64,000 bases of DNA from Lindgomyces ingoldianus (GCF_010093535.1 NW_022985221.1:236333-300332); one strand, 5' to 3'; positions 21,524 through 33,954 are shown, numbered from the stretch's first letter. Notes: a model not told the origin generated them from the letters alone. Program-made: numbers and translations.

Positions 21524-23607
21524 TCAAGTCAGCCTCACACTCTTATTCTTTATCGCCCCCCAATCCTTCCGTTCAAAGAGCAGATATCTATCTGACGCTA
21601 GTGGCAACCAGTAGATCTTGTCTGCTCCCGTCACAGCATCTGGATCCACGCCCTCTCGCTTCAGCCTCCCTTTTTGAATCTTAAGAGTCCCAGTATATTC
21701 TAATGCGGAAGTCAGCCGTAGGAAGAGCGGGACGGCATATCCAGGAAGCACGGCTCTTGCATGAGTGGCGAGGGCTTGGAAGTCGAAAGTCGATTCCGTC
21801 ACGCCGTCTGCCAGGACGATACAAGCAGCTCCTGCGCGTCCATCGTATCCGGGTACGGACACACCGTAGACGTTTGTCTCGGCGATTTGAGGGAATTTGC
21901 CAATCATGTCGGCAACTTCGTTCGTGGACACGTTTTCGGATTTCCAGCGAAATGTGTCCCCGAGGCGGTCGACGAAGAAAACACGCCCGTGTTCGTCCTG
22001 TCGCATCATATCGCCGGACTTAAACCACCTATCACATTTGTCAGCTCCAAACTACGGTTGAGGAGACAACCCAGGCCATGGCACTCACATGTCCCCCTTC
22101 TCAAAGACATCGGTAATTCTCCTGTTCGCTGTCGCCTGGTCATTATTATAGTATCCAGGGACCCCGACCAATAGCTCAGGTGTCAGCCTATGAAGCACTT
22201 GTCCCGGCTCATTAGTTCCACATCGTACAGCAAACCCATTCTTGTCTCTCATGATATCCTCAGTATCGACATCCATTCTCACCCGGACCTCTTGATTTCC
22301 ATATTTCCGGTTCCAGATGGCTCCGCGGAGGCCGATTGTGTTCGCGGTAAATGGACCGGCATTGCGATTGAATGTCGCTCCTAACCCGTCCGTAGCAGCA
22401 TACAGCTCATTGATTATCGGAATGCCAAACCGCTCTCTGAAGGGCTCCCACACGTCGGGTCTCATACCATTGCCCCAGGCCATTTTAACGCAATGAGCTC
22501 TTTCATACGGGTTCTTGGGTCCGTTCAGCAAATACCGACACAGCTCTCCAACATACTGGATTATCGTCGTTTGTGACTTCGCGACTTCAGGCCAGAACGT
22601 CTTGTGGCTGAACTTTCGACCAAGAACAATTGTACAACCCGCATGAATGGAGGGCGTTGTACAAAGGCTGTGAGCAGCACCGTGGTAAAGAGGCATGCAC
22701 GTGTAAATACGATCCTGGGGTTTTAGACCTAGGTAATTGGCAGTCATTTGGCCAACAAGGAGCTCCCGGCCGGTACTCATTATCACTCCCTTGGGAAGCC
22801 CAGTGGTACCGGATGTGTAGATGAGCCCTCGGATAGATTCGATGGTGACGTTTTCTCGTCGGTACTCTGGTATGAAAGTATTGTCTTTGAGCGAGGCGAA
22901 GAAAGAAGGATCATAATAATGGATCTTCACCCCCAGATCTTCGAGTTCCGACCGGGACGGTTCGACATTATTTCGGACGTCTGCGTCAGTGATGAGGTAT
23001 CTGCTCTCGCAAAGCTTTTCCCGTCAGATCCTTTTCGACATCTAGCAGAAAGTCAACATACCTTCACGCAATGCACCAAGCCAGCACCCGTCAAATTCCA
23101 ATTAACAAAGCTAATAACAGCACCAATCGCATCCAACGCAAACCACAACATCAAATATTCGGCACAGTTCCCCCCATCTATTGCCACAATTTCTCCAACC
23201 TTTATTCCCAACTCATTCATCAACCAATTCCCGACCTTCGTAACATATTCGAAGAACTGTCGATACGTCCACGTCTTACCCTCAAAGATCAGAAACGGGT
23301 GGTTTGGCTGCTTCCTTAGGGCTTGGTCTTCGAAGATGTGGTACGTTAGAACGCGCTTTTGGGCGGCACGAGAAGCAATCCAGTCAAGGCTCTCTTGCTT
23401 AGGGGAGAGCCCGCCTCGATCGTTCTGGAGGTCGTAGAGGATGTGGTATTTGGCGTTTAGGTATGCGGCTAGGGCTGCGGTGCCGGCGGCCCCGGCGGCG
23501 AGAATGGGGACTGAGCGCGGGATTGTGTTAGAAGGAGCTGGAGTCGTGTGGCGTATGTTTGACTACAAAGGTAGGAAGGGGGCATATTGGGGATGCTTAC
23601 ATGGCAT
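21524..23607 (-). CDS. FAT1: Very long-chain acyl-CoA synthetase / fatty acid transport protein (FAT1-like)
   Basis: Four exons (23607-23601, 23537-23062, 23005-22089, 22028-21524) join to 634 aa. The first coding exon is only 7 nt (ATG CCA T); this model is inferred because a stop lies in frame just before the exon-2 coding sequence and the GTAAGC...CCAG intron (63 nt) restores frame. An N-terminal hydrophobic stretch (VPILAAGAAGTAALAAYL) is followed by the AMP-binding motif YTSGTTGLPKG (about residue 222) and the FATP/VLACS signature GDTFRWKSENVSTNEV. The family activates very long-chain fatty acids with ATP and CoA at ER, peroxisome or lipid-droplet membranes. The C-terminus KSVRLT is not a peroxisomal PTS1. 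Length matches the usual 620-670 aa. Confidence 0.88.
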
Positions 23608-25820
23608 TATTCCTTCCTCGCTAATAGAGAAGAGCTTCCTCTTTAACACGCAAAGCAAACAGTCTACAGCCGAATGTATCTAATTCTATACTTCCCCTCC
23701 AGTTCTAACCCAGCAGTCAACGAACAGAAGATTGAGGTTCAAAAACCGGAAATCCATCGCTAACTAAGCGTGCCTCTCCCGAGTATAGCTTATGTTTTAC
23801 ACAGGTTCCCGAGGCGAGGGAGAGGGGGGTTTGTTGAACCGCCGAGGTTGATGTCTTTGGACGAGTCAGCAAATGAAGTCAAGGAAGGGACCAGTGATCT
23901 GCGACGTTTGTGTGGCTAATGAACGCCACTGTACGTACGCCCCGCATTTTACCAACTAGGGAAAGGTTGCACCTGAGCTCTTATATCCGATTTTTTCGAG
24001 CGGACAGTTTGGGTACCCGACATTCTTAGGTTTGGCTTAGTAAGTGGATACTTAAGAGATGGGGAGCTTTCCTCATCCCTACGGAATCCTGGTAGTTCAA
24101 GGATGCTGTATCTCGCTGATAGTAGCGCGTCATACTTGTGATGGGATCCTATTGGATAGGGACAACTTTCCACATTGAGCCTCAGTATGAGTGCAAGAGG
24201 TTAGCGACTAACCTCGGAATCATTCAGTGACCCGTATACATCCAATGCACATAGATCTCGATCTATGCAACGGCGCATTAACCTCTGTTCCCACTAGATC
24301 TCTAGATCCGGGTAGAGATGCTAAACAGAGACTACCAAAAGCTGCGCTCCGTCGTGGACAGCTTTGTGGATAACATAGTGTCAAGAGACATGATCTAGGC
24401 TTTTATGACCCTATATAAACGCGCAAATCTATGTTGGCAGGCAAATCGAGGCTATTAAGGATGAGTATCCATTACTTTTACTAATACCTCTTGATTCTGT
24501 CAATCGTCCGTAGCCACGCGGGAGTGCTTACGTCCGGTTCGCGAATCTGTGATCGTGGCATATCAAGCTGCGATACTGGATAGCATGGACGAGATTGGCG
24601 TGCTTCTGTTTTCCGACAAATTGTCCCGTAGGGGGTGATATTCTTTCGGAGCCTCGAACTGTACAAGGAAGAAATCGAATTTGAGATTTGCGGTAGCCAA
24701 AGTAAGCCCATTGGTACCTCGACAAGAGGTGCTCGACGCTCACTGACAGCCACCTTTGATTTATCAAATCCATCTCACAACACCCTGCCTACAAAAATAG
24801 TTATCCCGAAATGAAAGAAGAGAGCACACAAGGCGAAAATCCAGTAGATGCGTCTAATGCAGAACACATTTTTTTTGGTAGGCGACGCCGATGCCCGACT
24901 GCCCACTGAACTCTTGAAGGAGTCCGATCATTTTTTGGTGGGGCTCCCGGAGGTATGCATCTTAGTGCTTGTCTGTTGCTTTCTGTGTTGCATGGCCAAT
25001 GTTAAGTATCGTTAATCGCCACTCATATATTACCCGTAAATATTTTAAGAAACGCGAGCCAAATTTGAAGCGCGCTATTGTCAACATTTAGGTTTCGTCT
25101 TTTCAAAAATGTGCCTTGTCCGATTGACATGAGCAGGGGCCTTTCATTTATGTAACCGCAGGGGAAGAATCTGCCTGAAGAGAAGATATCAAAGACCAGG
25201 CCACGGATAGTAGCCGTTCAACCCGTTTCCAAGGCAAATCCGTCCATGCTCATGTTGTACATGGCGTGCCTGGTGATTTGATGAGGTGTGAGAGGAGAGG
25301 GGAGAGCATGTTGTGGTGGGTGTGTCGGCGGAATTGAGGGGTTCAGGGAGTGGTTTTGGTGTTGGCTAGTGGATTGAGAGAGCCTTCATTGCGGGTCCAT
25401 TTAGAACATCTAGAGCTACTTCTTATAATATGGTCACCTGCTTCCGATGAAATCAGAATTGAGTACCACGTTAACTAGAAATTGGCGCTACTTTTAATCG
25501 GAACCAGCGCTTTCTTGTAGTGGTGGCTGCATGTTGAGGCCTTTGGACCCTGTCATAGAGCAGGCATGTGATTCTTGGCATCGAGGTAAAAGAAGTCACC
25601 TCTTAAAAGAGATTATTATTCGATGAAAATCTAGCGCTGGAATCCACATTCGTTATGCGAGTACCGCTTAACTTTAAAACAGTCATCTACCCATGAAACA
25701 CAAATGAACATGGCAAAGGTATAAATTTGGCGACTTAGCTATTTCTACGGCCATTTTCGACCAACGTAACCTCCGTGCAAGGCGCTAATGGCTCGCCCCA
25801 AACGTCGGCAAGACGTTGCA
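23608..25820. other. Gene-poor interval between FAT1-like gene and VMA5
   Basis: 2.2 kb. Two overlapping minus-strand frames at 24481-24773 (81-90 codons) show no domain; they could be relics. Nothing else supported. Confidence 0.4.
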
Positions 25821-27271
25821 CTATACGATTTCGAACTCGTAATAAACATATGCCGAGTACTCCTCATCACCCATATGGCCAGCTTGCTGCATGTCATTTG
25901 ACGTGGCCTGGTCATCTTTCTTGATGCGGCCTTTGCTATCCCTGCCGAATGCGTTTCCGCCGAGATACGAATATTGGGCGTCGAGGTTTGATTTGACTTT
26001 CTTTGCCTGTTTAGAGTTTGTCTGTCCCCACGCTGTCAGCCACACTATCTCATCGCGGGATTGAACACAGCCTAAAGATGCGCCGGTTCATACCTGCACA
26101 AGCCCGCAGACAAAGTCAAGCGGCAGGCCATACCGCAGTACCGTCTCCACAAACACCCGTAGCGCAAGCACATGCACCCAGATCATGGCGCTCTCGCTAT
26201 ATCCAGTCCGCCCCAACCGTAAAGCCTCCCCCCATAATTTCTGTGCGTCCTTTTCTAGCTTGTCGACTTCGCGCGCTTCTTCCTCTTTGCCGCCTTCTTT
26301 GTATTTGTAGTCGCGTGGCGTCCACCGCTTCTCGCGGCACTTGTGGGCGAATTCTGCGGAGTGCTTTTTGAAGACTGCGACGGCGAAGAGGGTGAATTCG
26401 TCGTCGGTTGCTATCTGGGTTGCGGATCGCGGGACTACCATGGGTGCGAGGGTCTCGTAGGTCTTGAAGAAGTCTTTGACGTTGGGGTTGGGGACGGCGA
26501 TAAGATGGGTGTCAAGGTATTCGGAGTCCTGGATGAGGGTGGAGGGTTTTACTATTGTCGTGAGAGACCTTGAGGAGAGGTTACCGCTAGGCAAGAAGTC
26601 AGCAATCTGGTGGAGGAGGGGAAGACCTCATATAGATAGCCGGAAAAAGAAATTTAGGCGTACGTCTGTCTTCGTTGTGAGGCGGCAAGGTTGGTTTTGA
26701 CTTGGTTCCACTGGCTGAATTTGGCCTTGACGTCGTTATCGATGCCGGAGATTTCCTAGCTCACATGTTAACCATATGGCTCGGCCGGTGAGAGGAGGGT
26801 GAGAGCGAGTCAACCTTCTGTAGCGAGTCTATCAAGTCCGCGATCGGTTTATCTGCCCGGTATTTGACCTTATTCCACTGAAATGTGCGCAGGTACTGGT
26901 CAACAGGCTCTACGGGCAGTGTTAGCTTCATATAAACTAACCCAAAGCGCACGTGGAGCGAGTTGCATACTGTCGTTGATCGTCTTCTGTTGTAGCGCCT
27001 TATCCTCGTCGCCGTCAAATATGACTTTCAAGCTATCCCCCACTTTGCCCACGACGCCCTCACACGCACTATCCAGCTTCGCTAGATCATCCGCCTGCTG
27101 CACGAGCGCATCGAGTGTCCCAATCTTGAAGGTCGGAATTGAGAACGGGTAGGTGGTGCCGTAGTCGCTAGTTACTGTGGAACGGAGGGCAGTGAGAGCT
27201 TCATCGGGGTGGTTGGAGGGCGATATCGAGGTGGGAAGGGAGACTAGCAGGTACTTTGCACCCTTGGACAT
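25821..27271 (-). CDS. VMA5: V-type proton ATPase subunit C
   Basis: Five exons (27271-26971, 26909-26815, 26755-26664, 26586-26094, 26021-25821) join to 393 aa, almost exactly the yeast Vma5 length. It starts MSKGAKYLLVSLPTSISPS and includes DKPVDQYLRTFQWNKVKYR, the foot-domain core, and the conserved end SNLDAQYSYLGGNAFGRDSK, then EYSAYVYYEFEIV. Subunit C connects the V1 stator to Vo on the vacuolar membrane and controls reversible disassembly. The third intron donor is at ACAGAC|GTACGC; the second donor, GTTGAC, is weak but required for frame. An upstream extension of the frame has no ATG that fits the family, so MSKG is the start. It diverges from GCV1 with 226 bp between start codons. 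Confidence 0.95.
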
Positions 27272-27497
27272 GTTTGCGGGCCAGCGAGAGAGTCGAGGAG
27301 GGGGGGTTGCAGGGGGGGCCTGGAGTGGTGATGGAGTGGGAGGTGGTGAGCTGTAGTGGGCTTGCTCCGGCAAGCTTGGAGCTCGTGGCGCGGCGGGGTC
27401 AGAGAGTAGCTTCTGCCGTCATTGGCATCGATAAATCAGATACCGTTACTACCCGTCCCGAAAAACTTCCATCCTTCACACACCATCGTATACCGCC
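27272..27497. promoter_or_regulatory. Divergent promoter shared by VMA5 and GCV1
   Basis: 226 bp separate the two start codons. The VMA5 side holds G-rich runs (GGAGGGGGGGTTGCAGGGGGG at 27297-27317); on the VMA5 coding strand these are pyrimidine runs typical of fungal 5' leaders. No TATA box is obvious. Confidence 0.6.
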
Positions 27498-28921
27498 ATG
27501 GCTGCTAAAAGATCGGTTTCTGTGCTGCGGCCTGCCTCCAATGCCCTTGGAACAACTTATTTCCGAGCGAATTGTTGTCAGAGAGCCCAGTTCTTCACTC
27601 GACCGACCTTCATTCATACATCACGGCCCCGCAAGTTCTCTCCAGCAGCAATTGCTCCTGTCCGCCATGCTTCCTCTGGCTCGGATCCCGAGAAACTGGC
27701 GAAGACCGGACTCTACGACCTTCATGCGGCCAATGGTGCCAAATTCGTACCATTCGGAGGCTACTCGATGCCAGTGCAGTATAGCGGCCTCAGCATCATC
27801 GACTCACATAATTGGACAAGGGATAGGGCTAGCCTGTTCGACGTTGGACATATGTATTTACTGGATCAAATCTGCCCACAGCCACTACGTTTAAAACTGA
27901 CTGGGATTGTAGGGTCCAGCACGAGTTCTCCGGCCCAGGAGCCGAGGCCTTCCTCCAAAGAATCACCCCCTCCTCGCTCTCTTCTCTTCCGCCCTACAAC
28001 TCGACGCTCTCAACATTGCTCCATCGCGAGACAGGCGGAATTGTAGATGATACTGTGATCACCCGTCTTCCAGATAAGTTCTACGTGGTGACCAACGCCG
28101 GATGTCGGGGAAAGGACCTGGCATATATAGCTGCCGAACTTAAAGCCTGGAATGACTCTAATGAACACGTGGAATGGGAACTATTGGAGAATCAGGGCCT
28201 TGTTGCTCTGCAAGGCCCGCTCGCAGCAAAGATTCTTTCTAGCGCTCTGGACGGGAAGTCGCGTGCAGCATTGGAAACGTTGTACTTTGGCCAATGTATG
28301 TATGCGACCATCGCCAGAACGGATGCGATGGTGCTGGTCAGCAGGGGCGGATATACAGGAGAAGATGGATTCGAGATCAGCACCCCCCCGTACACGACAG
28401 AAGCAATAGCCCAGTTCCTTCTCGACTCCGCAAAGGACGACCTACGACTAGCCGGCCTCGGAGCCAGAGACACCCTCCGTCTCGAAGCCGGCATGTGTCT
28501 CTACGGCCACGATCTCGACGACTCCACCACGCCCGTCGAAGCCGCTCTTTCCTGGATCATAGGCAAAGACCGTCGCACCAGCGGCGGTTTTCACGGCGAT
28601 TCCGTAATTCTCCAACAACTCAAGAAAAAGTCAGAAGGGGGTGGTGTATCGCGACGTCGTGTAGGTTTTATCGTGGAAGGCGCTCCCGCTCGTGAAGGTG
28701 CTGAAGTTGTAAACGAAGCTGGCGAGAAGATTGGGAATATCACGTCTGGATGCCCGTCGCCGTCACTGAAGAAGAATATTGCGATGGGGTATGTTCAGGA
28801 TGGGATGCATAAGAGTGGGACGGAAGTGGGGGTTGTTATTAGGGGGAAGAGGAGGAAAGCGACGGTGACGAAAATGCCGTTTATTCAGAGCAAGTATTTT
28901 AAGGCGCCGGTGAACAAGTAA
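27498..28921 (+). CDS. GCV1: Mitochondrial aminomethyltransferase, glycine cleavage T protein
   Basis: Two exons (27498-27853, 27913-28921) join to 454 aa; the junction restores [21 protein letters not shown]. The Arg/Ser-rich N-terminus (to about residue 60, ending [16 protein letters not shown]) is a mitochondrial targeting sequence. The GcvT fold is seen in [55 protein letters not shown] [20 protein letters not shown], and the C-terminal [20 protein letters not shown]. It transfers the aminomethyl intermediate to tetrahydrofolate within the glycine cleavage complex. The 59-nt intron begins GTATTT. Assignment is unambiguous. Confidence 0.95.
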
Positions 28922-29306
28922 AGGGAGAGAGAGTTATGCAATACCTTTAGCTTTCGGAAATTCAACATTTGGCATAACAACTTGCCTGCAATTCAACTGA
29001 ACGCATTAAAAAAAACTATAAAAAAAAACTGTTAAATATTGTAAAAAATCCGGTAAAAATTGAACAAAAACATACGACAGCAGGTATTCGCTAGTGGTCA
29101 CCCACCTAACTACTAATCCGCCGGTACCGAGATTATCTATCGAAGATCGAACGGGGTTCGGATTTTTCTTGGTCCTATGGTCGTATGTGACATAACTTTG
29201 AATCAGTCGGCTTTATATTAGCGGGTTTTTGTTGTAAAGGCCTGAAGTCGGGAATTTGGTACCTTGCAACTTGCGGCAACTTCGACATAATCAGATAGGT
29301 AGAAGC
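28922..29306. other. AT-rich intergenic spacer
   Basis: About 385 bp with poly-A tracts near 29008-29060 (AAAAAAACTATAAAAAAAAAC type). No gene seen; probably the 3' end of GCV1 and the promoter of the next small gene. Confidence 0.5.
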
Positions 29307-29598
29307 ATGACCGACCTTAATGAGATAAAGCATATCAAGGCACTAGAGGACCTTATTATTGTATTATCCGTATGTATGTCCCTTCCCCCCCCCCTCCTCC
29401 CCCTTCTCCCACAGCCAATCTTGATAACCAAACACAGACCACGCTCGCGCTATCCACAGGCCGAAGAACCCAGCCATCCACACCTTCGACGTCCTCGCTT
29501 CTGTCAATGTCATCAATTACAAGGGGAGAACGTTGAGGAAGAGAAAGATATGGAGGGACAGTTTTCAGGAGAGGAAGTTGCAGAAAAGAATGTTGTAG
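29307..29598 (+). CDS. Small hypothetical protein A (75 aa), paralogue of the gene at 30890
   Basis: Model: exon 1 29307-29373, intron GTATGT...ACACAG, exon 2 29438-29598. The intron contains a long C-rich tract (29380-29410). The product begins MTDLNEIKHIKALEDLII and continues with HARAIHRPKNPAIHTFDV, closely matching protein B (MAELQDIRLLKELII, then EARAIYGSQNPRGHTFDV). The two diverge after HTFDV; A ends in a basic tail (RKRKIWRDSFQERKLQKRML). No known domain. The shared N-terminal halves and the intron at a similar place support both models. A longer overlapping frame (29256-29771) is not favoured. Confidence 0.5.
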
Positions 29599-30889
29599 TG
29601 GGGAAAGATGAGGGAGAGGAGACCGCGGGGATATATTGTGGGGAAGATGAGGCTGTGGAGAGGAAGTATATCGAAGAGAAACAAGGAACCGCAAATTTGT
29701 CGCGTCAACGTGAAAGACGAGGGTTTTCATTTAACATTGGTGATGGGGTGACAGTGAAGGCAGCCAGCTAGACCGATATATATGGAAACCTGCGTACTTC
29801 GTGTTCTTGCGACTCGTACACTTCACACTACTTCAAGCGTTCTTTTAACCTACCCTTCTTTGCGGTAAAAGCCACTCTACGTGAATATCTGTTTGAGGGA
29901 AAGCCAAAGCATACGCCGCTCGAGGCAGTGAAGTCTTTGTTTGGAATTATGAAAGAGCTGGCGAACTTCAAATCTACGTCCGGGAAACCTCTAGCATGGA
30001 CTTGGTGTGAGGCATGTAGAGGACATGGACGCCAAGACTTCCGCAGGAGCTGTTACCCAACCCTTGAGAATTTAGATCCTAACACTAACCTTCTCTTATA
30101 TTCCTCCACAAGTTTTACTTTTGTGCCCACCTATATTTCGATTTGCCACATCAGAAGGACTTGCCCTGATAACCCCATCCCCCACATCACTGAATATGCA
30201 ACCAGTTGAGGCTCCCTTCTTTCGTATTACGGATTAGAATGTCGAGGCAATTGAGTAGGTGTGCATATGAAAACACGTGATATACGAAGTCGCAACCTAC
30301 TACACGCCTGAGTTTCGTCGTGCTAGCCACGTTACAACCCGTGATCTACTACACCAGACCAGGCTTTTTACTGGCTAGAAGCTCCTAAAGAGGTGCAGTT
30401 TTGTGAATAAATCCGTCATGGAGACCACAAGGCGCCTTTAGGAAGGGCTGGAAGGGAGTATACAGGAATCCAAGGCAGCTCTGCTTTGTGGTGATTGTAT
30501 GTGTGATCAAAAGACAGCCTTAAGTGACTAGACTTGAGGGAGGGACAGGTTGTCATTATAGAGAACCCCTTCCTTTGCTGCTATATAGAGTCTCTGCGGG
30601 TTCGAATGCAAGACTGAAAGGTGAGATTGAGATTGAGATGATACTTTTGGGGGGTAGGAGCTACAACCAACACCATCATCTTGAATTGTAGCGGGAGTTA
30701 GTAGCGCTCCCGGAGTTCCCAACAGTAAAATCACGCACTGGCTGTACTATTTTACTGGCTTGCTAAGGTGAAAGTGACCACACACCATGGATATGTAAGC
30801 GCGCGACTTTCTCCTGCCTACCTTTTCTTCTGCCTACCTTTTCTTCTACTTCTTCCACCCAAACCTACACCACTCGACACGCCACCATC
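29599..30889. other. Interval between the two small paralogues
   Basis: 1.3 kb. An open stretch at about 29865-30209 reads VKATLREYLFEGKPKHTPLE followed by AVKSLFGIMKELANF, which looks protein-like, but no start, splice or family could be assigned; it may be a relic of a longer gene. GGTTCGAATGC at 30599 resembles a tRNA B box, but no tRNA fold is present. Confidence 0.35.
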
Positions 30890-31299
30890 ATGGCTGAACT
30901 CCAAGACATCAGGCTCTTGAAAGAGCTCATCATCAGTACGATTCGTCCCCTCCATCATACAAAGTAAACAAGATTGACAAATACCAAGGCGAGGCACGTG
31001 CCATATACGGTTCACAGAATCCGCGCGGTCACACCTTTGACGTGATCTCACGTTATGACGATTATCTCAGTTCCCTTAACAATAGACCCTACATCGCACC
31101 AATATGCGAACCTTGGACTGCAAGTGTTATCGTATACACGACACCAAACTCTTTTGTTGAGAGGAAGCTTTTGATGAGGAGCTCGCGATGTTGTTCGTTT
31201 ACGGCTGCATTACAGGACTTGCTGAAACGGCTTCAGAGAAACCAAGCGGCTGACAGTAAGCGGAATATACGCTACGTTTTGAGAAAGGAGATTAGCTGA
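30890..31299 (+). CDS. Small hypothetical protein B (118 aa), paralogue of the gene at 29307
   Basis: Two exons (30890-30935 and 30989-31299) join in frame around a 53-nt intron (GTACGA...CCAAG). The start context is CATCATGG. The product MAELQDIRLLKELII, then SEARAIYGSQNPRGHTFDVI, matches protein A over its first half, then continues SRYDDYLSSLNNRPYIAPIC and ends with a basic tail (LLKRLQRNQAADSKRNIRYV). I do not recognise the family. The repeated exon-intron layout 1.6 kb away argues for a tandem duplication that has since diverged. Confidence 0.55.
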
Positions 31300-31548
31300 C
31301 TGGTTTGATAGATTATATAGCGCAAGGGCAAGTCTACAACCGGTTGGGTCTCTCGCGGGATAACAATCTCCCCTGCTAGTTTTTCTTTCACCCCAAATTT
31401 CACAATAGAAGGGTCTTTCGCCGGGTTGGCATGGCAAGAACAGCACGGTACTCACAGAGCCATGGGGATAAAGCAAAGATGTGTGAAGATGATAAATGGA
31501 AGAGTCCTTACAATCCCCAGAGTTTCCCATAGAGTTCATTGAATCAAA

Positions 31549-32596
31549 TTACAAACTCTCTACTTTCTTCAATACAGCCTCCGCCCTCTCATCCATAATC
31601 TGCTTCCCAGCACCGCTCGCCGCTTTCATTCCCTCTGCCATGGCAATCGTGACTTGTTTCATCAACGCCATTGTATCCCCCGCCGCAAACACCCCTCGTA
31701 CACTCGTCTCATTAAACATCATATCCTTAATAGCAACATGTCCGCCCATTTCTGGATCCACTGTCTCAAGCCCTAACTGCTCAACCAAATCCTGCGCTCT
31801 GTTCACCGTCGGAGGTCTGTGTGCAAGGAACCCCAAGGTCACCGGATCGCCGGTTTCAAACTCGGCCGTCACACCATCGAGGTGAGAAGGACCGTTGTTA
31901 ACGAGACGAGTGATTTTACGTTCATCGACAGCAGCGCCAAAGGCTTTAGCGATCTTCAGTGCATGTTGGATCGGGGCTTTCGTAGAGATAGGTCCGTTGC
32001 TGAAGATTGTAACGCGTGGGTCGAAGTTCATTGCTAAGCTGACATAGTGCGAGGCCATGGGGTGCGCGAATTCAAGGATGCCAATGGGGCTACCGGATTG
32101 TTCGTAGCCGTCGCATGCGAGACATTGGTATCTATGCATCGTCATTAACATTAGTATTAAGTGAAGAAGTGGACGCGTGAACATACATATGAGACGGCCA
32201 ATTCTCCATATATCCCTCAATATCAGGAAAAACATCTCTACTCCCCGTCGCAAGAATCAACTTCCTCCCAAGAAACGTCGTCCCATTCTCATCCTTAACT
32301 TCAAATCCTTCATAGTTCCCTTCTAGCACCTTCTTCGCCGCAAACTTGATCGTAGCTTTTTCGAACCAGACAGTATGGTATCGAGACTCGATCTGCTCCC
32401 TCGAGATCCGCCGGAATTCATATGGGTCGAAGTGGTCGCGTGAGGGAACTGTATGCATGTATTTGATGCCTTCGTTGCGGTAGGATGAGGAATCAAAAAC
32501 TAGAGCTGTGGTACGAGTGCGGGCGAAAGCTAGGGCAGCGGTGAGTCCGGCAGGTCCAGCGCCGATGATGAGCGCGTCGACAATCTGGGGGCGCAT
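31549..32596 (-). CDS. Thioredoxin-reductase-like FAD/NAD(P) oxidoreductase
   Basis: Two exons (32596-32187, 32131-31549) join to 330 aa with a 55-nt intron. The N-terminal FAD motif is IIGAGPAGLTAALAFARTRT (GxGxxG at residues 12-17). A redox Cys pair, Cys140-Leu-Ala-Cys143, lies in YQCLACDGYEQSG where thioredoxin reductases have CATC and GliT-like epidithiodiketopiperazine oxidases have CxxC-H. The FAD-binding GVFAAGDT and the helix following it close the protein. Family knowledge: these enzymes move electrons between NADPH or O2 and a disulfide via FAD. No thioredoxin or gliotoxin-type gene is nearby, so the substrate is unknown. It could also be an asperfuranone/GliT-class tailoring enzyme. 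Confidence 0.85.
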
Positions 32597-33954
32597 GGTT
32601 GGGGTGTGGAGGGGTTTTTGATTGGTAAAAGAGAAGCTTAGAAAAGGTGGGTTGTTTTCTCGAGTTTAAGGGAAATGGTATTTGAAGGATAGCTGTCTAG
32701 GAGAGATAGAGGGAGTTCTATATTCAAGCATTCTGGCGGTATATATACCCAAGCAAGAATGATTTAAATAGTGGCTGACAGGGGAAGGTGTCGGGGACAT
32801 GACAGTACTCTCCTTTGCATATACAAGCCCATAACCAGAGGAAATATACTTTCCGAAGTGTCCGAAGTTGTTGAAGAGAGGTATAACATGGAAAGTTTTC
32901 TCATAAGTAGCGGAGCCATACTCTCCGAAATATCTCCGCCGGCATGGGAGCATTTTGGTGTCCAATGAAGGATTATATCAGGGTACTTATCTCAGCGTGG
33001 ACCCTATCTTGGGTGTGGTTCGGAGGAGCAAATAAGGAAATAGGAAATGGCGCGTTGGTGGTGATGACTTGGGAAGTGGATGAGGTGTCGAACGAGGGGC
33101 AGTGGCAGAGGTGGTGGTGACGTCGTGGCGGTAGAGGGGTCACGCTTGTGGTAGGTACACTATAGAACTCTATTTCTCGAAGCTACATATTGCCTCTCTT
33201 CACTGTACACTGCTTCTAAACTGTACTGACTTCATATTCTCGGTTGACATTATTGTAGGTTGTCAGAACAACAGTCTCCTGCTGGAAGAGAAGGCGATGC
33301 CATTGGCCTGGTGTGCGTTCGTTTTTTAGCAATCCAATTCATGCTTCTAACCATCATTTATGGGCGTCTGTTATTAATGCCGTCAAAAAGACAGACTAGG
33401 CTAGTCTTCAAAATCAGGAGCATCTTGGACCATGCGCAAACCGGTCTCTCTAGTGTAGGGGGAGCAAAGATGTATTTTCTACCCTCTCACCCTGGCATGT
33501 CCTCGTGCTATAAGAGCATAACATGTCTCGCTCTTGAATTGGATTGAAGGATGGCTTTTTTCGGTTGCCGTTGATACTTTTGGCAGAAGGTATTGGGCTG
33601 CCCCTCTCCTGCTGCGTTTGAGGGAATATTGGTCAGCAAGGCTGAGGCTGAATATCGCCTTAACCGGAAGACAGCCTTACTCCTTAACTTTAATCCTTCC
33701 TTTGCCTGACGTATCGTGGAAACCAACGCCTAGGTATTCTATGGTAACAGCTATTAGGAGATAATTCCATTTACCGTTATTCAATGCCCTGATGACAAAT
33801 ATCCAACTGTCATTGAGGGATTTCCAGCGGCAAGTCCTGTTCCAGCCTCTGGGAACGGTCAAGCTGATGCAGTATGGTAGCTGAAGTCGTTTCTTAACTT
33901 CCTACATTACCTCGAGACCAACCAACTCTGTAACGACTTCATACGACGCACAAT
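32597..33954. other. Intergenic region
   Basis: 1.36 kb. Open frames at 32666-32965 (minus) and 33260-33547 (plus) lack motifs. Nothing supported. Confidence 0.4.

Noticed and set aside
29256..29771. 171-codon ORF overlapping small gene A
   Set aside because: Its glutamate-rich part is out of frame with the segment conserved in gene B; the two-exon model explains the similarity better.
30590..30620. tRNA gene (B-box-like GGTTCGAATGC)
   Set aside because: No A box, acceptor stem or cloverleaf can be drawn around it.
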